Shown: positions 26,710 through 35,974, counted from the first letter of the stretch. The stretch: DNA of 64,000 nt from Sphingomonadales bacterium Ga0077531 (GCA_001464915.1 LNED01000043.1:184917-248916), one strand, 5' to 3'. Translations and numbers: made by a program. Notes: generated by a model not told the origin, from the sequence alone.

Positions 26710-28500
26710 ATGGCTTTGACCACAACCGAAGATTTGGCCACGTCCGGGGATCTCATCGCCGGCGGATCCGGTGATTTGATTACCTACGCAGTTGTCGGCG
26801 GCGGTGGGCTGCTCTTACTCATCATCATCCTTGCGCTTCTCGCCCGGCTGTACCGCCGCGCGTCGAAGGAAACCGCGTTTGTCCGCACCGGTCTGGGCGG
26901 TGAGCGGGTGGTGATGAACGGCGGCGCGTTGGTGTTCCCGGTGTTCCACGAAACCATGCCGGTCAACATGAACACGTTGGTGCTGCCGGTGGTGCGCCGC
27001 GACGCCGAAGCGCTGATCACGCTCGACCGGTTGCGGATCGACGTGAAAGCAGAATTCTACGTGCGCGTGCGCCCCGATGCCGAGGCAATCGCGATGGCCG
27101 CGCAGACGCTGGGTCAGCGCACGATGCAACCCGAAATGCTGAAAGATCTGGTCGAAGGCAAATTCGTCGACGCGCTGCGCTCGGTCGCGGCGGGCATGAC
27201 CATGAACGAGCTGCACGAACAGCGTGCCGACTTCGTGCAGAAGGTGCAGCAGGTCAGCTCCAACGATCTGGCGATGAACGGGCTGGAGCTGGAATCGGTC
27301 TCGCTCACCGGGCTCGACCAGACCAGCATCGAACACTTCAACGCCAACAATGCTTTCGACGCCGAAGGTCTGACCAAGCTGACCGAGCAAATCGAAGCGC
27401 GCAAGAAGCTGCGCAACGATATTGAACAAGACACCCGCGTGCAGATCGAGACCAAGAATCTCGAAGCCAGCCAGCGCAGCTTCGAAATCGCGCGCGATCA
27501 GGAATATGCGCGGCTCGAGCAGGAACGCGAGGTTGAAGTGCGGCGTGCAGGCCAATCGGCGGAAATTGCGCGCGAACAGGCCGAACGCACGCGTGAGGCC
27601 GATTCCGCCAAGATCGAAGCAAAAAAGCAGGTCGATGCCCAGCAGATCGAGGCTGACCGCTTGGTCGAGGAAGCCCGCATTGATCAGCAACGTGCGCTCG
27701 AAATCGCGCGGCAGGAACAGCAGATCGCGGTGCAGAACAAAAGCCGCGAAGAAAGCCAGGCCAAGGCCGAAGCCGATGACGCCCGCGCCAAGGCGGTCGA
27801 AGCCGAAGAACGCGTCACGACCGCGCGCGAAAGCGAAATCGCTGAGCGTCAGAAAAAGATCGAACTGATCGAAGCTTCCAAACAGGCCGAACGCGAGGCG
27901 ATCGGGGTTAAAGTGCAGGCAGAAGCAGAAAAGGACGCTGCGACCAACCGCGCCGAAGCCGTCCGGCTGGAAGCGCAGGGTCAGGCCGAGGCAGAAAAGC
28001 TCCGCGCCGAAGCATCGCGGGTTCGGTTCGAGGTTGAAGCCGCGGGCCAGCATGCGATCAACGAGGCCGCCAATATCCTTTCGAATGATCAGATCAGTCT
28101 GCAGACCAAACTGGCGCTGCTCAAGGTTCTGCCCGAGGTGATCCGCGAAAGCGCCAAGCCGATGGAGGCGATTGATTCGATCAAGATCGTGCAAGTCGAT
28201 GGCCTCACCAATGGCGGGCGCACGGCAAATGACGGGAATGGGTCGGGCGGTGGCAGCGGATCGGGCAATCTTGCCAGCGATGCGGTGTCAGCGGCGCTCG
28301 CTTACCGCGCGCAGGCGCCGGTGCTTGACGGGCTGATGAAGGAGCTGGGGCTTGATGGCTCGTCGCTGTCGGGGCTGGTGAAGGGCGCGGCGGAAACCGT
28401 GGCTGAACCGGCTCCGCCCGCGCCCAAGGCAGCACCGAAACTCGCCAAGCCGCAGGATAATGACGCAGCCGGCGCGCCAAGCAACGAAGCGGCGGAGTAA
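26710..28500 (+). CDS. yqiK: Flotillin-family (SPFH) membrane scaffold protein, YqiK-like
   Basis: The 596-residue protein has one N-terminal membrane span (VVGGGGLLLLIIILALLARLY). The SPFH/band-7 domain covers about residues 50-210 (ETAFVRTGLGGERVVMNGG, FVDALRSVAAGMTMNELHEQ). A very long Glu/Ala/Arg/Lys-rich coiled coil runs from about 220 to 460. The C-terminal region has a glycine-serine linker (NGSGGGSGSGN) and an Ala/Pro-rich tail. Flotillins form oligomeric membrane microdomains, and bacterial YqiK affects membrane fluidity and stress responses. It forms a two-gene operon with the YqiJ-like protein, a conserved pair. An SD-like GGGGAG precedes the ATG. Confidence 0.92.
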   Translation: MALTTTEDLATSGDLIAGGSGDLITYAVVGGGGLLLLIIILALLARLYRRASKETAFVRTGLGGERVVMNGGALVFPVFHETMPVNMNTLVLPVVRRDAEALITLDRLRIDVKAEFYVRVRPDAEAIAMAAQTLGQRTMQPEMLKDLVEGKFVDALRSVAAGMTMNELHEQRADFVQKVQQVSSNDLAMNGLELESVSLTGLDQTSIEHFNANNAFDAEGLTKLTEQIEARKKLRNDIEQDTRVQIETKNLEASQRSFEIARDQEYARLEQEREVEVRRAGQSAEIAREQAERTREADSAKIEAKKQVDAQQIEADRLVEEARIDQQRALEIARQEQQIAVQNKSREESQAKAEADDARAKAVEAEERVTTARESEIAERQKKIELIEASKQAEREAIGVKVQAEAEKDAATNRAEAVRLEAQGQAEAEKLRAEASRVRFEVEAAGQHAINEAANILSNDQISLQTKLALLKVLPEVIRESAKPMEAIDSIKIVQVDGLTNGGRTANDGNGSGGGSGSGNLASDAVSAALAYRAQAPVLDGLMKELGLDGSSLSGLVKGAAETVAEPAPPAPKAAPKLAKPQDNDAAGAPSNEAAE

Positions 28501-28539
28501 GTGTGGCGGCAGGGGCGGCTAACCGGCTGCCCCTGCCAA

Positions 28540-29390
28540 TTACTTCAACAGGTTGAGCGCAATCGCCCGCACCTCTGGGCCCATATCGGGCCGGGCGAGC
28601 GCAATCGCTAGCGTTGCCTCAACAAAGCCGACCTTGCTGCCGCAGTCGTAACGCGCACCGTCAAACGTGACCGCGTGGAACGGCTGGGTGCCGATCATCT
28701 TGGCCATCGCGTCGGTCAGTTGAATCTCGCCGCCCGCGCCCTTGCCCTGATTTTCAAGCACCCGCATCACCTCAGGCTGGAGGATATAGCGGCCCGACAC
28801 GATCTTGTTCGACGGGGCGTCAGCCTCCCGTGGCTTTTCCACCAAACCGCGAACGGATCAATCACGCCGTAGGATGAAACCTGCGACATCGGCACTTCGA
28901 GCACCGAGATAAGATTGCCGCCGACCTGATTATAGGCCTCAACCATCTGCTTCATGCACCCCGTGCCGCCTTCGCGCGCGACCATCAGTTCATCGGGCAG
29001 GAAGATAGCGAAGGGTTCATCGCCCACAATCGCGCGGGCGCACCAGATCGCATGACCAAGGCCAAGCGGCACCTGCTGGCGCACCGCGATCACATCGCCG
29101 GGCGTCGCGCGGGTGCAGTCTAGCACCGATAGGTCCTTGCCCCGCTCGGTCATCGTCTGTTCGAGTTCGAAGGCGATGTCGAAATGCTCAACAATCCCGG
29201 TCTTGCCGCGCCCGGTGACGAAGATCATCTGCTCGATCCCCGCCTCACGCGCCTCGTCGACCGCGTATTGGATCAGCGGGCGGTCGACCACCGGCAGCAG
29301 TTCCTTGGGCACCACCTTGGTCGCAGGCAGGAACCGTGTGCCCAATCCGGCGACGGGGAAGACGGCTTTCTTGATCGGTCTGGGAGACAT
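28540..29390 (-). pseudogene. galU: UTP-glucose-1-phosphate uridylyltransferase, frame broken
   Basis: Two frames on the minus strand together make one GalU. The first, from the ATG at 29390, carries [19 protein letters not shown], the nucleotide-binding start, and is normal up to SSYGVIDP. The second, in another frame, resumes at RGLVEKPREADAPSNKIVSG and runs to the natural C-terminus at 28540. GalU proteins normally have about a dozen residues between those blocks. Here only five bases lie between GATCCG and GGTTTG, so roughly 28 or 31 bases are missing at about 28853/28854. The protein read in frame would end in unrelated residues at 28767. This is either a true inactivation or a sequencing/assembly collapse. 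GalU makes UDP-glucose for envelope polysaccharides. Confidence 0.8.
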
Positions 29391-29517
29391 CACGGCACCT
29401 TCGCTGGCCCGTCATCGGGCAGTGATCCCGTGCCGCGCTGCCTCCCCCTCGTCAATCGCTGTTGACCGCTTGGCACGGCATGTTGCGCCAAAAGCACTTT
29501 TCGCTAAGGCTGGCGGA

Positions 29518-30798
29518 ATGGACAAACTCATCATTCGTGGCGGCAACCGCCTTTCCGGCTCGATCCCTATTTCAGGCGCGAAGAACGCCGCTCTCACGCT
29601 GATCCCGTGCGCGCTGCTGACCGAGGAACCGCTGACGCTGCGCAACCTGCCGCGACTGGCGGATATTGACGGGTTTCAGCACCTGATGAACCAGTTCGGG
29701 GTGACCACAGTCATTCAGGGCACCCGCCCCGAAGATTTCGGCCGGGTGATGAGCATGGAAGCGACCCGGATCACGTCAAACGTCGCGCCCTATGATCTGG
29801 TGCGCAAGATGCGCGCGTCGATCCTCGTGCTCGGCCCGATGCTGGCGCGCAGCGGGGAGGCAACCGTCTCGATGCCCGGCGGCTGCGCCATCGGCAACCG
29901 TCCGATTGATCTGCACTTGAAGGCGTTGGAAGCCTTCGGCGCGCATATCGAATTGGCGCAAGGGTATGTGAAGGCCTACCAGCCCGATGGCGGGATGCCC
30001 GGCGGGGATTTCGATTTCCCGGTGGTCAGCGTCGGCGCGACCGAGAATGCGCTGATGGCCGCCGTGCTGGCAAACGGCACCAGCCGCTTGTTCAATGCCG
30101 CGCGTGAGCCTGAGATCGTCGATCTGTGCAACATGCTCGTCGCGATGGGCGCGGAGATTGAGGGGATCGGCACCTCCACCCTCACCATCCACGGGGTCAA
30201 GCGCCTGCACGGTGCAACCTACCGCGTGATGCCCGACCGGATCGAAGCAGGCTCCTACGCCTGCGCCGCCGCGATTACCGGGGGCGAGGTGCGACTGGAG
30301 GGCGCCAAGGCTGACGACATGATGGCGACGATTCATGCCTTGCAGGCCATCGGGGTCGAAGTGACGTGGGATGCCAAGGGCATCAACGTGGCGGCGAATG
30401 GAGCGCTGAAGGCCACCGACCTGACCACCGCCCCCTATCCCGGCCTTGCCACTGATATGCAGGCACAGCTTATGGCATTGCTGTGCCGGGCGCATGGGAC
30501 TAGTGTGCTCAAAGAAACGATCTTCGAGAATCGTTTCATGCACGTGCCGGAACTGGCACGGATGGGCGCAGACATCACGACCGAAGGTCGCACTGCTATC
30601 GTCAGGGGCGTTGAAAGATTGACCGGGGCCGAAGTGATGGCGACCGATCTGCGCGCCTCGATGAGCCTCGTGATCGCAGCATTGGCCGCAGAAGGCGAGA
30701 CGATCGTACGTCGTCTCTATCACCTCGACCGCGGATACGAACGGCTTGAAGAAAAACTGCAATTGGTGGGCGCGAATATCGAACGGGTGGATGATTAA
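29518..30798 (+). CDS. murA: UDP-N-acetylglucosamine 1-carboxyvinyltransferase
   Basis: This 426-residue enzyme transfers enolpyruvate to UDP-GlcNAc, the first committed step of peptidoglycan synthesis. The start [20 protein letters not shown] is typical, with the ATG at 29518. The active-site loop [20 protein letters not shown] holds the nucleophilic Cys123, equivalent to E. coli Cys115 and the fosfomycin target. [16 protein letters not shown] and [14 protein letters not shown] are conserved core motifs, and the protein ends with the usual [18 protein letters not shown]. An open frame upstream to 29113 is antisense to galU and non-coding. The galU remnant diverges from it. Confidence 0.96.
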   Translation: MDKLIIRGGNRLSGSIPISGAKNAALTLIPCALLTEEPLTLRNLPRLADIDGFQHLMNQFGVTTVIQGTRPEDFGRVMSMEATRITSNVAPYDLVRKMRASILVLGPMLARSGEATVSMPGGCAIGNRPIDLHLKALEAFGAHIELAQGYVKAYQPDGGMPGGDFDFPVVSVGATENALMAAVLANGTSRLFNAAREPEIVDLCNMLVAMGAEIEGIGTSTLTIHGVKRLHGATYRVMPDRIEAGSYACAAAITGGEVRLEGAKADDMMATIHALQAIGVEVTWDAKGINVAANGALKATDLTTAPYPGLATDMQAQLMALLCRAHGTSVLKETIFENRFMHVPELARMGADITTEGRTAIVRGVERLTGAEVMATDLRASMSLVIAALAAEGETIVRRLYHLDRGYERLEEKLQLVGANIERVDD

Positions 30799-30857
30799 GG
30801 GAGACAGTCGGCTTCCTTGATCCTTCTGAAACAACCGGCAAGGATAAGGAACAGCCC

Positions 30858-31094
30858 ATGCTTCTCAAACTCGCAGCTCTCGGTGCCATCGGATATGCTG
30901 GCTACCGCTACTTCACGCGCGAATCCTCCGCCAGCCACGCCGCCTTTGCCGATGGGCAGGCCAGCGGCAGCCATACCGACGTCCGCGATGCCGGGCCAGA
31001 AGCGATGCGCGATCCGGCGCAGCGGGAGTGGACCGGGACAGATCAGGCGATTGACGAGAGTTTTCCCGCCAGCGATCCTCCAGGCAATTATTGA
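30858..31094 (+). CDS. Small membrane-anchored protein with C-terminal DESFPASDPP motif
   Basis: A 78-residue protein. The N-terminus LLKLAALGAIGYAGYRYF is a membrane anchor of the kind seen in small YtxH-like proteins. The C-terminus DQAIDESFPASDPPGNY contains a motif repeatedly seen at the ends of small alphaproteobacterial proteins. The middle is polar and probably disordered. Function is unknown. It follows murA by 60 bases and overlaps the convergent RHH gene by seven bases. Confidence 0.75.
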   Translation: MLLKLAALGAIGYAGYRYFTRESSASHAAFADGQASGSHTDVRDAGPEAMRDPAQREWTGTDQAIDESFPASDPPGNY

Positions 31095-31330
31095 TCCAGG
31101 ATGCGGTCAACCAACCACACCCGGATCGCGGAAGCGAGACCGGGTGGGGTTGGTGACTTGATCCGCTCGGCATCGATGCGGGCGACCAGCGCGGCAATCG
31201 CCATGTCTTCCGCAGCAGCAGCTCGGCGCAGCATATCCCAGAACAGCGGCTCCAGGCTGATCGAGGTCTTGTGACCCGCAATTGACAGCGAGCGTTTGAC
31301 CGGCGGATGATAGGGGGAGGGCGTGTTCAT
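31088..31330 (-). CDS. Ribbon-helix-helix domain protein
   Basis: An 80-residue protein from the ATG at 31330, with AAGGAGCGCG upstream. The sequence VKRSLSIAGHKTSISLEPLF, then WDMLRRAAAAEDMAIAALVARID, is the RHH_4 form of the ribbon-helix-helix fold: one strand plus two helices, DNA-binding as a dimer in related proteins. The target is unknown. A longer frame extends to 31687 but lacks coding character. It lies 79 bases after the stop of the next upstream gene on the same strand. Confidence 0.82.
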   Translation of the reverse strand: MNTPSPYHPPVKRSLSIAGHKTSISLEPLFWDMLRRAAAAEDMAIAALVARIDAERIKSPTPPGLASAIRVWLVDRILDQ

Positions 31331-31409
31331 AAACGCGCTCCTTAAACCGTTTGTGGTCGCATCGCTATTTGCAGAAAACCGGTTCCCACTTTTCTGCGCG
31401 ATACTCCGG

Positions 31410-31922
31410 TTATGCCGCTTCGAAGTCGTCCACATATTCGGGCAGGAACATTGGCTCACGCGGCGACCAGCCGGGGGCGGTTGCTGCGGCTTCGGAGAGG
31501 GATTGCAGCAGCAGCTTGCGGCGCTCGGGCCGGATATTGGGCAATGCGGCAGCGGCGCAAAATGCGGCGGGTAGGTAGGGCCGCGCCTTTGCGCCAAGCA
31601 GCCGTTCGTACAGGAACCGGAAGGCCGAGAAACACTCGATCCGCTCCTGCTCCAGATCAAACGCGGCAATCCGCACCAGTTTGCCAAGGAAGCGTTCGAC
31701 TTCGTTCGGCGTGCCTTCCTGCGGGATCAGCGCGCGCAGGGACTTCAGATCCTGATAGGCGACATATTGCCGGCGGATCGCCACGTTCTCCGCCTCGCTC
31801 CGGCCCCAGCGGCGAAAAGCATCGGTGCGCGCAAGGCCGATATCGAGGCTGCGCTTGATGTAACGCTGCTCGCACGGGGCAAGGCCCGCGAATTCGCGCA
31901 TCTCGGCAATCGGCATCATCAT
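31410..31922 (-). CDS. Conserved hypothetical protein, helical
   Basis: From the first of three consecutive methionine codons at 31922 (AAGGAG nine bases upstream) the product is 170 residues, predicted largely helical and soluble. Notable stretches are EMREFAGLAPCEQRYIKRSL, LARTDAFRRWGRSEAENVAI and QEGTPNEVERFLGKLVRIAA. I do not recognise a family. The C-terminus is acidic (EYVDDFEAA). It may be co-transcribed with the downstream RHH gene. Confidence 0.65.
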   Translation of the reverse strand: MMMPIAEMREFAGLAPCEQRYIKRSLDIGLARTDAFRRWGRSEAENVAIRRQYVAYQDLKSLRALIPQEGTPNEVERFLGKLVRIAAFDLEQERIECFSAFRFLYERLLGAKARPYLPAAFCAAAALPNIRPERRKLLLQSLSEAAATAPGWSPREPMFLPEYVDDFEAA

Positions 31923-31999
31923 GGCGCGTGTCTCCTTCAGACAAGGAGAACTGTCGCATGGCATGGTTAATTAAGGGTTAGGTGAGAGTCTTTGTGTTC

Positions 32000-32093
32000 C
32001 GCAGCCCATTCGGGCTGCGAAATCCTCGCTCATGCGACCTGAAGGTCGCGTCGCTGCGGGCGCGCGGTCGCGCTTGCGGCTGCTGCGCAGCCG
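32000..32093. repeat. Cluster of three palindromes, REP-like element
   Basis: Three perfect hairpins fall within 94 bases of a gene-free gap: CGCAGCCC-ATTC-GGGCTGCG (32000-32019), GCGACCT-GA-AGGTCGC (32034-32049) and CGGCTGC-TGC-GCAGCCG (32077-32093). A further GC-rich alternating tract lies between the last two. There is no T-tract. The arrangement resembles repetitive extragenic palindromic elements. No second copy was noticed in this window, so dispersion in the genome is untested. Confidence 0.5.
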
Positions 32094-32119
32094 AACCAGC
32101 GCCAACCGCTTTGGTTTTC

Positions 32120-33103
32120 CTAGATTAGCCCCGCCAACGGTGAGCTAGGATCGGCATACATCCGCCGCGCCATGCGCCCGGCCAGATAGGCTTCGCGGCC
32201 CGCTTCGACCGCGAGTTTCATCGCGCGGGCCATGCGGATCGGGTCTTTGGCTTCGGCGATGGCCGTGTTCATCAGGATACCGTCGCAGCCAAGCTCCATC
32301 CCCACCGCCGCGTCCGACGCTGTGCCCACGCCCGCATCGACCAGCACCGGCACTTTGGCGCCTTCCACGATCAACCGGATCATCACCCGGTTCTGAATGC
32401 CCAGCCCTGAACCAATCGGCGCGCCCAGCGGCATGATCGCGACCGCGCCTGCATCTTCCAACTGCTTGGCCGCAATCGGATCATCGGCGCAGTAGACCAT
32501 CGGCAGGAAGCCTTCGCTCGCCAGAACCTCGGTCGCTTTCAAAGTCTCGCGCATGTCGGGGTAAAGCGTGCGCGATTCGCCCAGCACTTCCAGCTTGACC
32601 AGATCCCAGCCCCCAGCTTCGCGCGCCAACCGCAGCGTGCGCACGGCATCTTCGCCGGTAAAGCACCCGGCGGTGTTGGGCAGGTAGGTGATTTTCTTGG
32701 GGTCGATGAAGTCGGTCAGCATCGGCGCCTTGGGATCGCTGACATTGACGCGCCGTACCGCGACGGTGACAATCTCCGCCCCCGAAGCGGCGACGGCGGC
32801 GGCGTTCTGTTCAAAGCTTTTGTATTTCCCCGTGCCGACGATCAGCCGCGAGGTAAAGGTGCGGCCCGCCACGCTCCACGTGTCGCCTGCATGATCGCCC
32901 CCGCCGACGAAATGCACGATCTCCAACGTATCGCCATCCCCCAACGCAGCCTCTTCCAAGGTCGAGCGCGGGACGATTGCGCCATTGCGTTCAACCGCAA
33001 CTTTTTCAGGCACAAGGTCAAGTTCGCGCACCAGATCGGCAATGGTGGCAGCTTGGGTGCGGCGGGTGTCGCCGTTCAGCGTGATGGTCTTGGGGTCGCT
33101 CAT
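32120..33103 (-). CDS. thiG: ThiS-ThiG fusion: sulfur carrier plus thiazole synthase
   Basis: The 327-residue protein joins two thiamine-biosynthesis proteins. Residues 1-69 are ThiS-like ([36 protein letters not shown]), including the glycine pair that in free ThiS is the C-terminal thiocarboxylate carrier. Residues about 74-327 are ThiG ([20 protein letters not shown], the Schiff-base lysine region [17 protein letters not shown], and [20 protein letters not shown]). ThiG builds the thiazole ring from DXP, dehydroglycine and ThiS-bound sulfur. The glycines being internal raises the question of how sulfur is loaded. No other thi gene adjoins it. I start at the ATG at 33103; 33121 is also possible. 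Confidence 0.93.
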   Translation of the reverse strand: MSDPKTITLNGDTRRTQAATIADLVRELDLVPEKVAVERNGAIVPRSTLEEAALGDGDTLEIVHFVGGGDHAGDTWSVAGRTFTSRLIVGTGKYKSFEQNAAAVAASGAEIVTVAVRRVNVSDPKAPMLTDFIDPKKITYLPNTAGCFTGEDAVRTLRLAREAGGWDLVKLEVLGESRTLYPDMRETLKATEVLASEGFLPMVYCADDPIAAKQLEDAGAVAIMPLGAPIGSGLGIQNRVMIRLIVEGAKVPVLVDAGVGTASDAAVGMELGCDGILMNTAIAEAKDPIRMARAMKLAVEAGREAYLAGRMARRMYADPSSPLAGLI

Positions 33104-33159
33104 GACGCGAGACATAGGCACTTGCGCCGAGGTTGCAACCTTGTGTTTTGAGAGCGCGT

Positions 33160-33558
33160 TTAATGCGCCGCGCGCAGATTGATGAGGTGCGCCGCCGATA
33201 CCAGAGCCACCCCGAACAGCGTCAGCGCGAATTCGTTGGCCCCGTGCGGCACAACCAGCGCCGCCGCCATCAGCGCTAGCCCCGCCATCGCCACGGCAAA
33301 AGGCACCATCCGCCGGTGCCGCAGCATCCCCCAGCCAATGGCCAACCCGCCAACGACCAGCGCCAAAGCCAGCCCGATGCGGTGGATATTCTCATCCAGC
33401 AAAAAATGTCCGCCCAGCGCGCCAAACCCCAGCGCCGAAATCACCACCAGCGTCACCAGACAATGCAGCGCGCACAGCCCCGCCAGCCCGATCCCGAGGT
33501 GATCAAGACGGCGCCGTAAGGAGGTGCGACTCGGTGAAGGAAGGGAGTTGTGCAGCAT
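33160..33558 (-). CDS. MerC-domain membrane protein
   Basis: From the ATG at 33558, with GGGGGAT just before it, the protein is 132 residues with four membrane segments. The first has the cysteine pair [12 protein letters not shown], the MerC signature for binding soft metal ions. Others are [38 protein letters not shown] and [19 protein letters not shown]. Chromosomal MerC-like proteins outside mer operons often sit near zinc-homeostasis genes. A Zur-like inverted repeat lies 16 bases upstream of the start, so zinc-responsive control is plausible. No mer genes are nearby. Confidence 0.82.
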   Translation of the reverse strand: MLHNSLPSPSRTSLRRRLDHLGIGLAGLCALHCLVTLVVISALGFGALGGHFLLDENIHRIGLALALVVGGLAIGWGMLRHRRMVPFAVAMAGLALMAAALVVPHGANEFALTLFGVALVSAAHLINLRAAH

Positions 33559-33573
33559 GGTCATCCCCCACAT

Positions 33574-33593
33574 ATGTAATGTTGTTACATTTC
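33574..33593. promoter_or_regulatory. Zur-like inverted repeat upstream of merC
   Basis: ATGTAA-TGTTG-TTACAT is a perfect 6-bp inverted repeat (33574-33590). Extended to 33593 it reads GTAATGTTGTTACATTTC (33576-33593), resembling the two halves of the gammaproteobacterial Zur box GAAATGTTAT-N-ATAACATTTC. It ends 16 bases upstream of the merC start codon, a normal operator position. Identification as Zur is inference. Confidence 0.5.
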
Positions 33594-33726
33594 GCAAGCG
33601 GTGATGCGTGATTGGAAACCTATTCGTTTTGCGCCTCCTGCATGTGAGCCGCTTGCGAGGATCGCACCGCGCCTTGCGGCAAACAGGCTTGCACTCGCCG
33701 CCGCATAGGCACATTTAGCGCCCATT

Positions 33727-34818
33727 ATGGCCACCTCCGCCTCGGTATCGAACCTGTTCCACGTCGCCCCGCATGACAACGCGCGTCCGTTGGCGTTGGC
33801 GCGCTGGCTGGAGATTGTCGCAGCGATGGTGGTGATGATCGTAATGGTCGGCGGGATCACCCGGCTCACCGAAAGCGGTTTGTCGATCACCGAATGGAAT
33901 GTGGTGTCGGGCATCCTGCCCCCACTGACAGACACCGCGTGGCAAACCGAATTCGCCAAGTATCGGGCAACCCCCGAATACCGGCTGGAGGCGGCGCTGG
34001 GCGGAATGACGCTGGCCGACTTCAAATTCATCTTCTTCTGGGAGTGGTTCCACCGGCTGCTCGCGCGGACGGTCGGGCTGGTCTACGCCCTGCCGCTGGC
34101 GTGGTTCTGGATCAAAGGTGCAATCCCGCAAGGGTACAAGGGCCGGATGCTGGGCCTACTGGCACTGGGCGGGCTGCAAGGATTGTTCGGCTGGCTGATG
34201 GTGCAATCGGGGTTGGTGGGCGACATGACCGATGTCAGCCATTTCCGTCTCTCGCTCCACCTGCTGACCGCGCTGGCCCTGCTGGCTGGGCTGGTGTGGA
34301 CGGCGCGCGATATGCGCACCTTGGCACGTGACCCGGCGGCCAAGCCTGCGCCGTTGACAATAGGTGCCGCGCTGGTGGCGGGGGTGCTGTTCATTCAATT
34401 GCTGCTCGGCGCGTGGGTGGCAGGGTTGAATGCGGGGCACGCCGCCTATGATTGGCCAATGATGAACGGGCGGCTGATCCCGCAAGTGGACTGGTCGCGC
34501 GGGATCATCTGGACAGTGACGCACGATCCGTTCCTGCTGCAATTCCTCCACCGTTGGTGGGCATGGGTCGCGGTCGCTGCGCTGGTGTGGTTGGCCAGGG
34601 CCGTGCGCAAGACCGATCGGTTTGCCAGCATAGCGGTGCACTCGGCGTTCGGCGTGATGGTGCTGCTTGGTATAGCCACGGTGATGAGTGAGGTCTCACT
34701 CTGGATCGCAGCCGCACACCAATTGGTCGGCGCCTTGACGGTCGCGGCGACGGTTTGGGCGATGCATAGCCTTGGGCACAGCGACGGGATAGCCCGGCAG
34801 AGCAAGGGCGCTGGCTGA
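33727..34818 (+). CDS. ctaA: Heme A synthase (COX15/CtaA)
   Basis: A 363-residue, eight-span inner-membrane enzyme that oxidises heme O to heme A for cytochrome aa3 oxidase. Family motifs are WLEIVAAMVVMIVMVGGITR followed by LTESGLSITEWNVVSGILPP, FIFFWEWFHRLLARTVGLVY with a conserved His, QGLFGWLMVQSGLVGDMTDV then SHFRLSLHL, and NAGHAAYDWPMMNGRLIP with QFLHRWWAWV in the second half. These histidines ligate the hemes. Length and motifs match the long alphaproteobacterial type. The stop shares one base with the cutA start. Confidence 0.96.
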   Translation: MATSASVSNLFHVAPHDNARPLALARWLEIVAAMVVMIVMVGGITRLTESGLSITEWNVVSGILPPLTDTAWQTEFAKYRATPEYRLEAALGGMTLADFKFIFFWEWFHRLLARTVGLVYALPLAWFWIKGAIPQGYKGRMLGLLALGGLQGLFGWLMVQSGLVGDMTDVSHFRLSLHLLTALALLAGLVWTARDMRTLARDPAAKPAPLTIGAALVAGVLFIQLLLGAWVAGLNAGHAAYDWPMMNGRLIPQVDWSRGIIWTVTHDPFLLQFLHRWWAWVAVAALVWLARAVRKTDRFASIAVHSAFGVMVLLGIATVMSEVSLWIAAAHQLVGALTVAATVWAMHSLGHSDGIARQSKGAG

Positions 34819-35174
34819 TGGAAGCTGCGGGGTCAGCGGCGCTGATCTGGTGCCCCTTTCCCGATGCCGACTCTGCGCGAAACGTGGCCGGCACACTGCT
34901 CGATGAACGTTTGATCGCCTGCGCCAATATTCTCGGGGGCATCGAATCGCTGTTCGTCTGGAACGGCGCGCGCGCATCGGGCGCCGAGACTGGCGTATTG
35001 TGCAAGACCACCACCGAATGTCTGCCCGCTGCAATTGCGCGTTTGGGCCTGCTGCATCCCTATGATACGCCTGCTATTGTCGGTTGGCACTGCGACGCAG
35101 CGCTCCCGGCGACAATGGCGTGGCTTACGGCGAGCTGCGCGGTGCCGATTCAGTCAGGCTCCGGAGCGGATTGA
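34818..35174 (+). CDS. cutA: Divalent-cation tolerance protein CutA
   Basis: A 118-residue CutA-type trimeric ferredoxin-like protein. Conserved blocks are LIWCPFPDADSARNVAGTLL, DERLIACANILGGIESLFVW, ETGVLCKTTTECLPAAIARL and LHPYDTPAIVGWHC. The C-terminus differs from the usual IxxET ending and is somewhat degenerate. CutA has been linked to copper tolerance and signalling, but its biochemical role remains open. It begins on the last base of the ctaA stop codon, so it is probably translated by coupling. Confidence 0.9.
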   Translation: MEAAGSAALIWCPFPDADSARNVAGTLLDERLIACANILGGIESLFVWNGARASGAETGVLCKTTTECLPAAIARLGLLHPYDTPAIVGWHCDAALPATMAWLTASCAVPIQSGSGAD

Positions 35175-35224
35175 TCCGCTTTACCTGGGGCCGACCAAAC
35201 AGCCGCGGACGGGAGGGGGTAGCA

Positions 35225-35974
35225 ATGATGGCAAGCACCCGGCGAGCCTTTTTGGCCGCGCTGATCGGTGCCGGAGCAATCGGCGGGTTTTGTGGCCCGC
35301 TTGCACCCCTCCACGCCGCGCCGAATCGACTCTCGCGCCTGCCTTTACGCTTTCCCGACAGCCCCTTGCGGCTTGAACGCCGGCTTGAGCGCGGGATCGG
35401 CGATGACGCCGTGATCATGGTGCGCCGCAGCTGGGACGTGCGGTGCTCGCGGCAGGGGCGCGGAATCATGGTGACCGGCGCACAGACCGACGCTGAGGTC
35501 ATGGCGCCGCCGCATCTCTCCGCGCTGGCGCAGATAGAACAGCAGCGCGATACCAGCGCCATGTTCCCGCTGATGCTGGACGAGGCCGGGATGATCCTGT
35601 CCCCAGGCGCGCAGCCGGGCGAGAGCGATGCGGTGGCCGATGCCCTGCGCGCGGCCGAAGCGATGATAGCGCACCAGCCGGTCCCGGCAGACGAACGCGA
35701 ACGTTACCGTGTGTATCTGGCGCAAGTGCATCAGGCCGGGGCAAGCCTGCTCGATACCTTGCCGCCCGATCTGCTGTTTCCCACCGGCGTCCCCGAGGAT
35801 CGCAGCGAGACGGTTGCACTGCCCGATGGGCTGACCGGGCAATTTACGTTGCGCTATTACGCCGAGCCGCAAGCCGATGCACCGTGGTTGAAGCGCACCG
35901 AGCGGCGGGTAATGACGGTGGTTTCCGGCTTTACCCGCAGCGCCAGCGAAGTCTGGACGCTCAGCCCGCTTTAG
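35225..35974 (+). CDS. Conserved secreted protein of unknown function
   Basis: Two adjacent ATGs at 35225 and 35228 follow GGGAGGGGG, giving about 249 residues. The start MMASTRRAFLAALIGAGAIG is a signal peptide, possibly Tat-like (RR followed by AFL), ending near LAPLHA. The mature part is a mixed alpha/beta domain, including DDAVIMVRRSWDVRCSRQGR, GIMVTGAQTDAEVMAPPHL and PDGLTGQFTLRYYAEPQADA. I do not recognise the family. A frame open to 35084 overlaps cutA and is not used. It may be transcribed with ctaA-cutA. Confidence 0.72.
   Translation: MMASTRRAFLAALIGAGAIGGFCGPLAPLHAAPNRLSRLPLRFPDSPLRLERRLERGIGDDAVIMVRRSWDVRCSRQGRGIMVTGAQTDAEVMAPPHLSALAQIEQQRDTSAMFPLMLDEAGMILSPGAQPGESDAVADALRAAEAMIAHQPVPADERERYRVYLAQVHQAGASLLDTLPPDLLFPTGVPEDRSETVALPDGLTGQFTLRYYAEPQADAPWLKRTERRVMTVVSGFTRSASEVWTLSPL

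Noticed and set aside
26815..28194. 459-codon open frame opposite the flotillin gene
   Set aside because: It mirrors the Glu/Ala-rich coiled coil as Phe/Leu-rich sequence and has no independent support.
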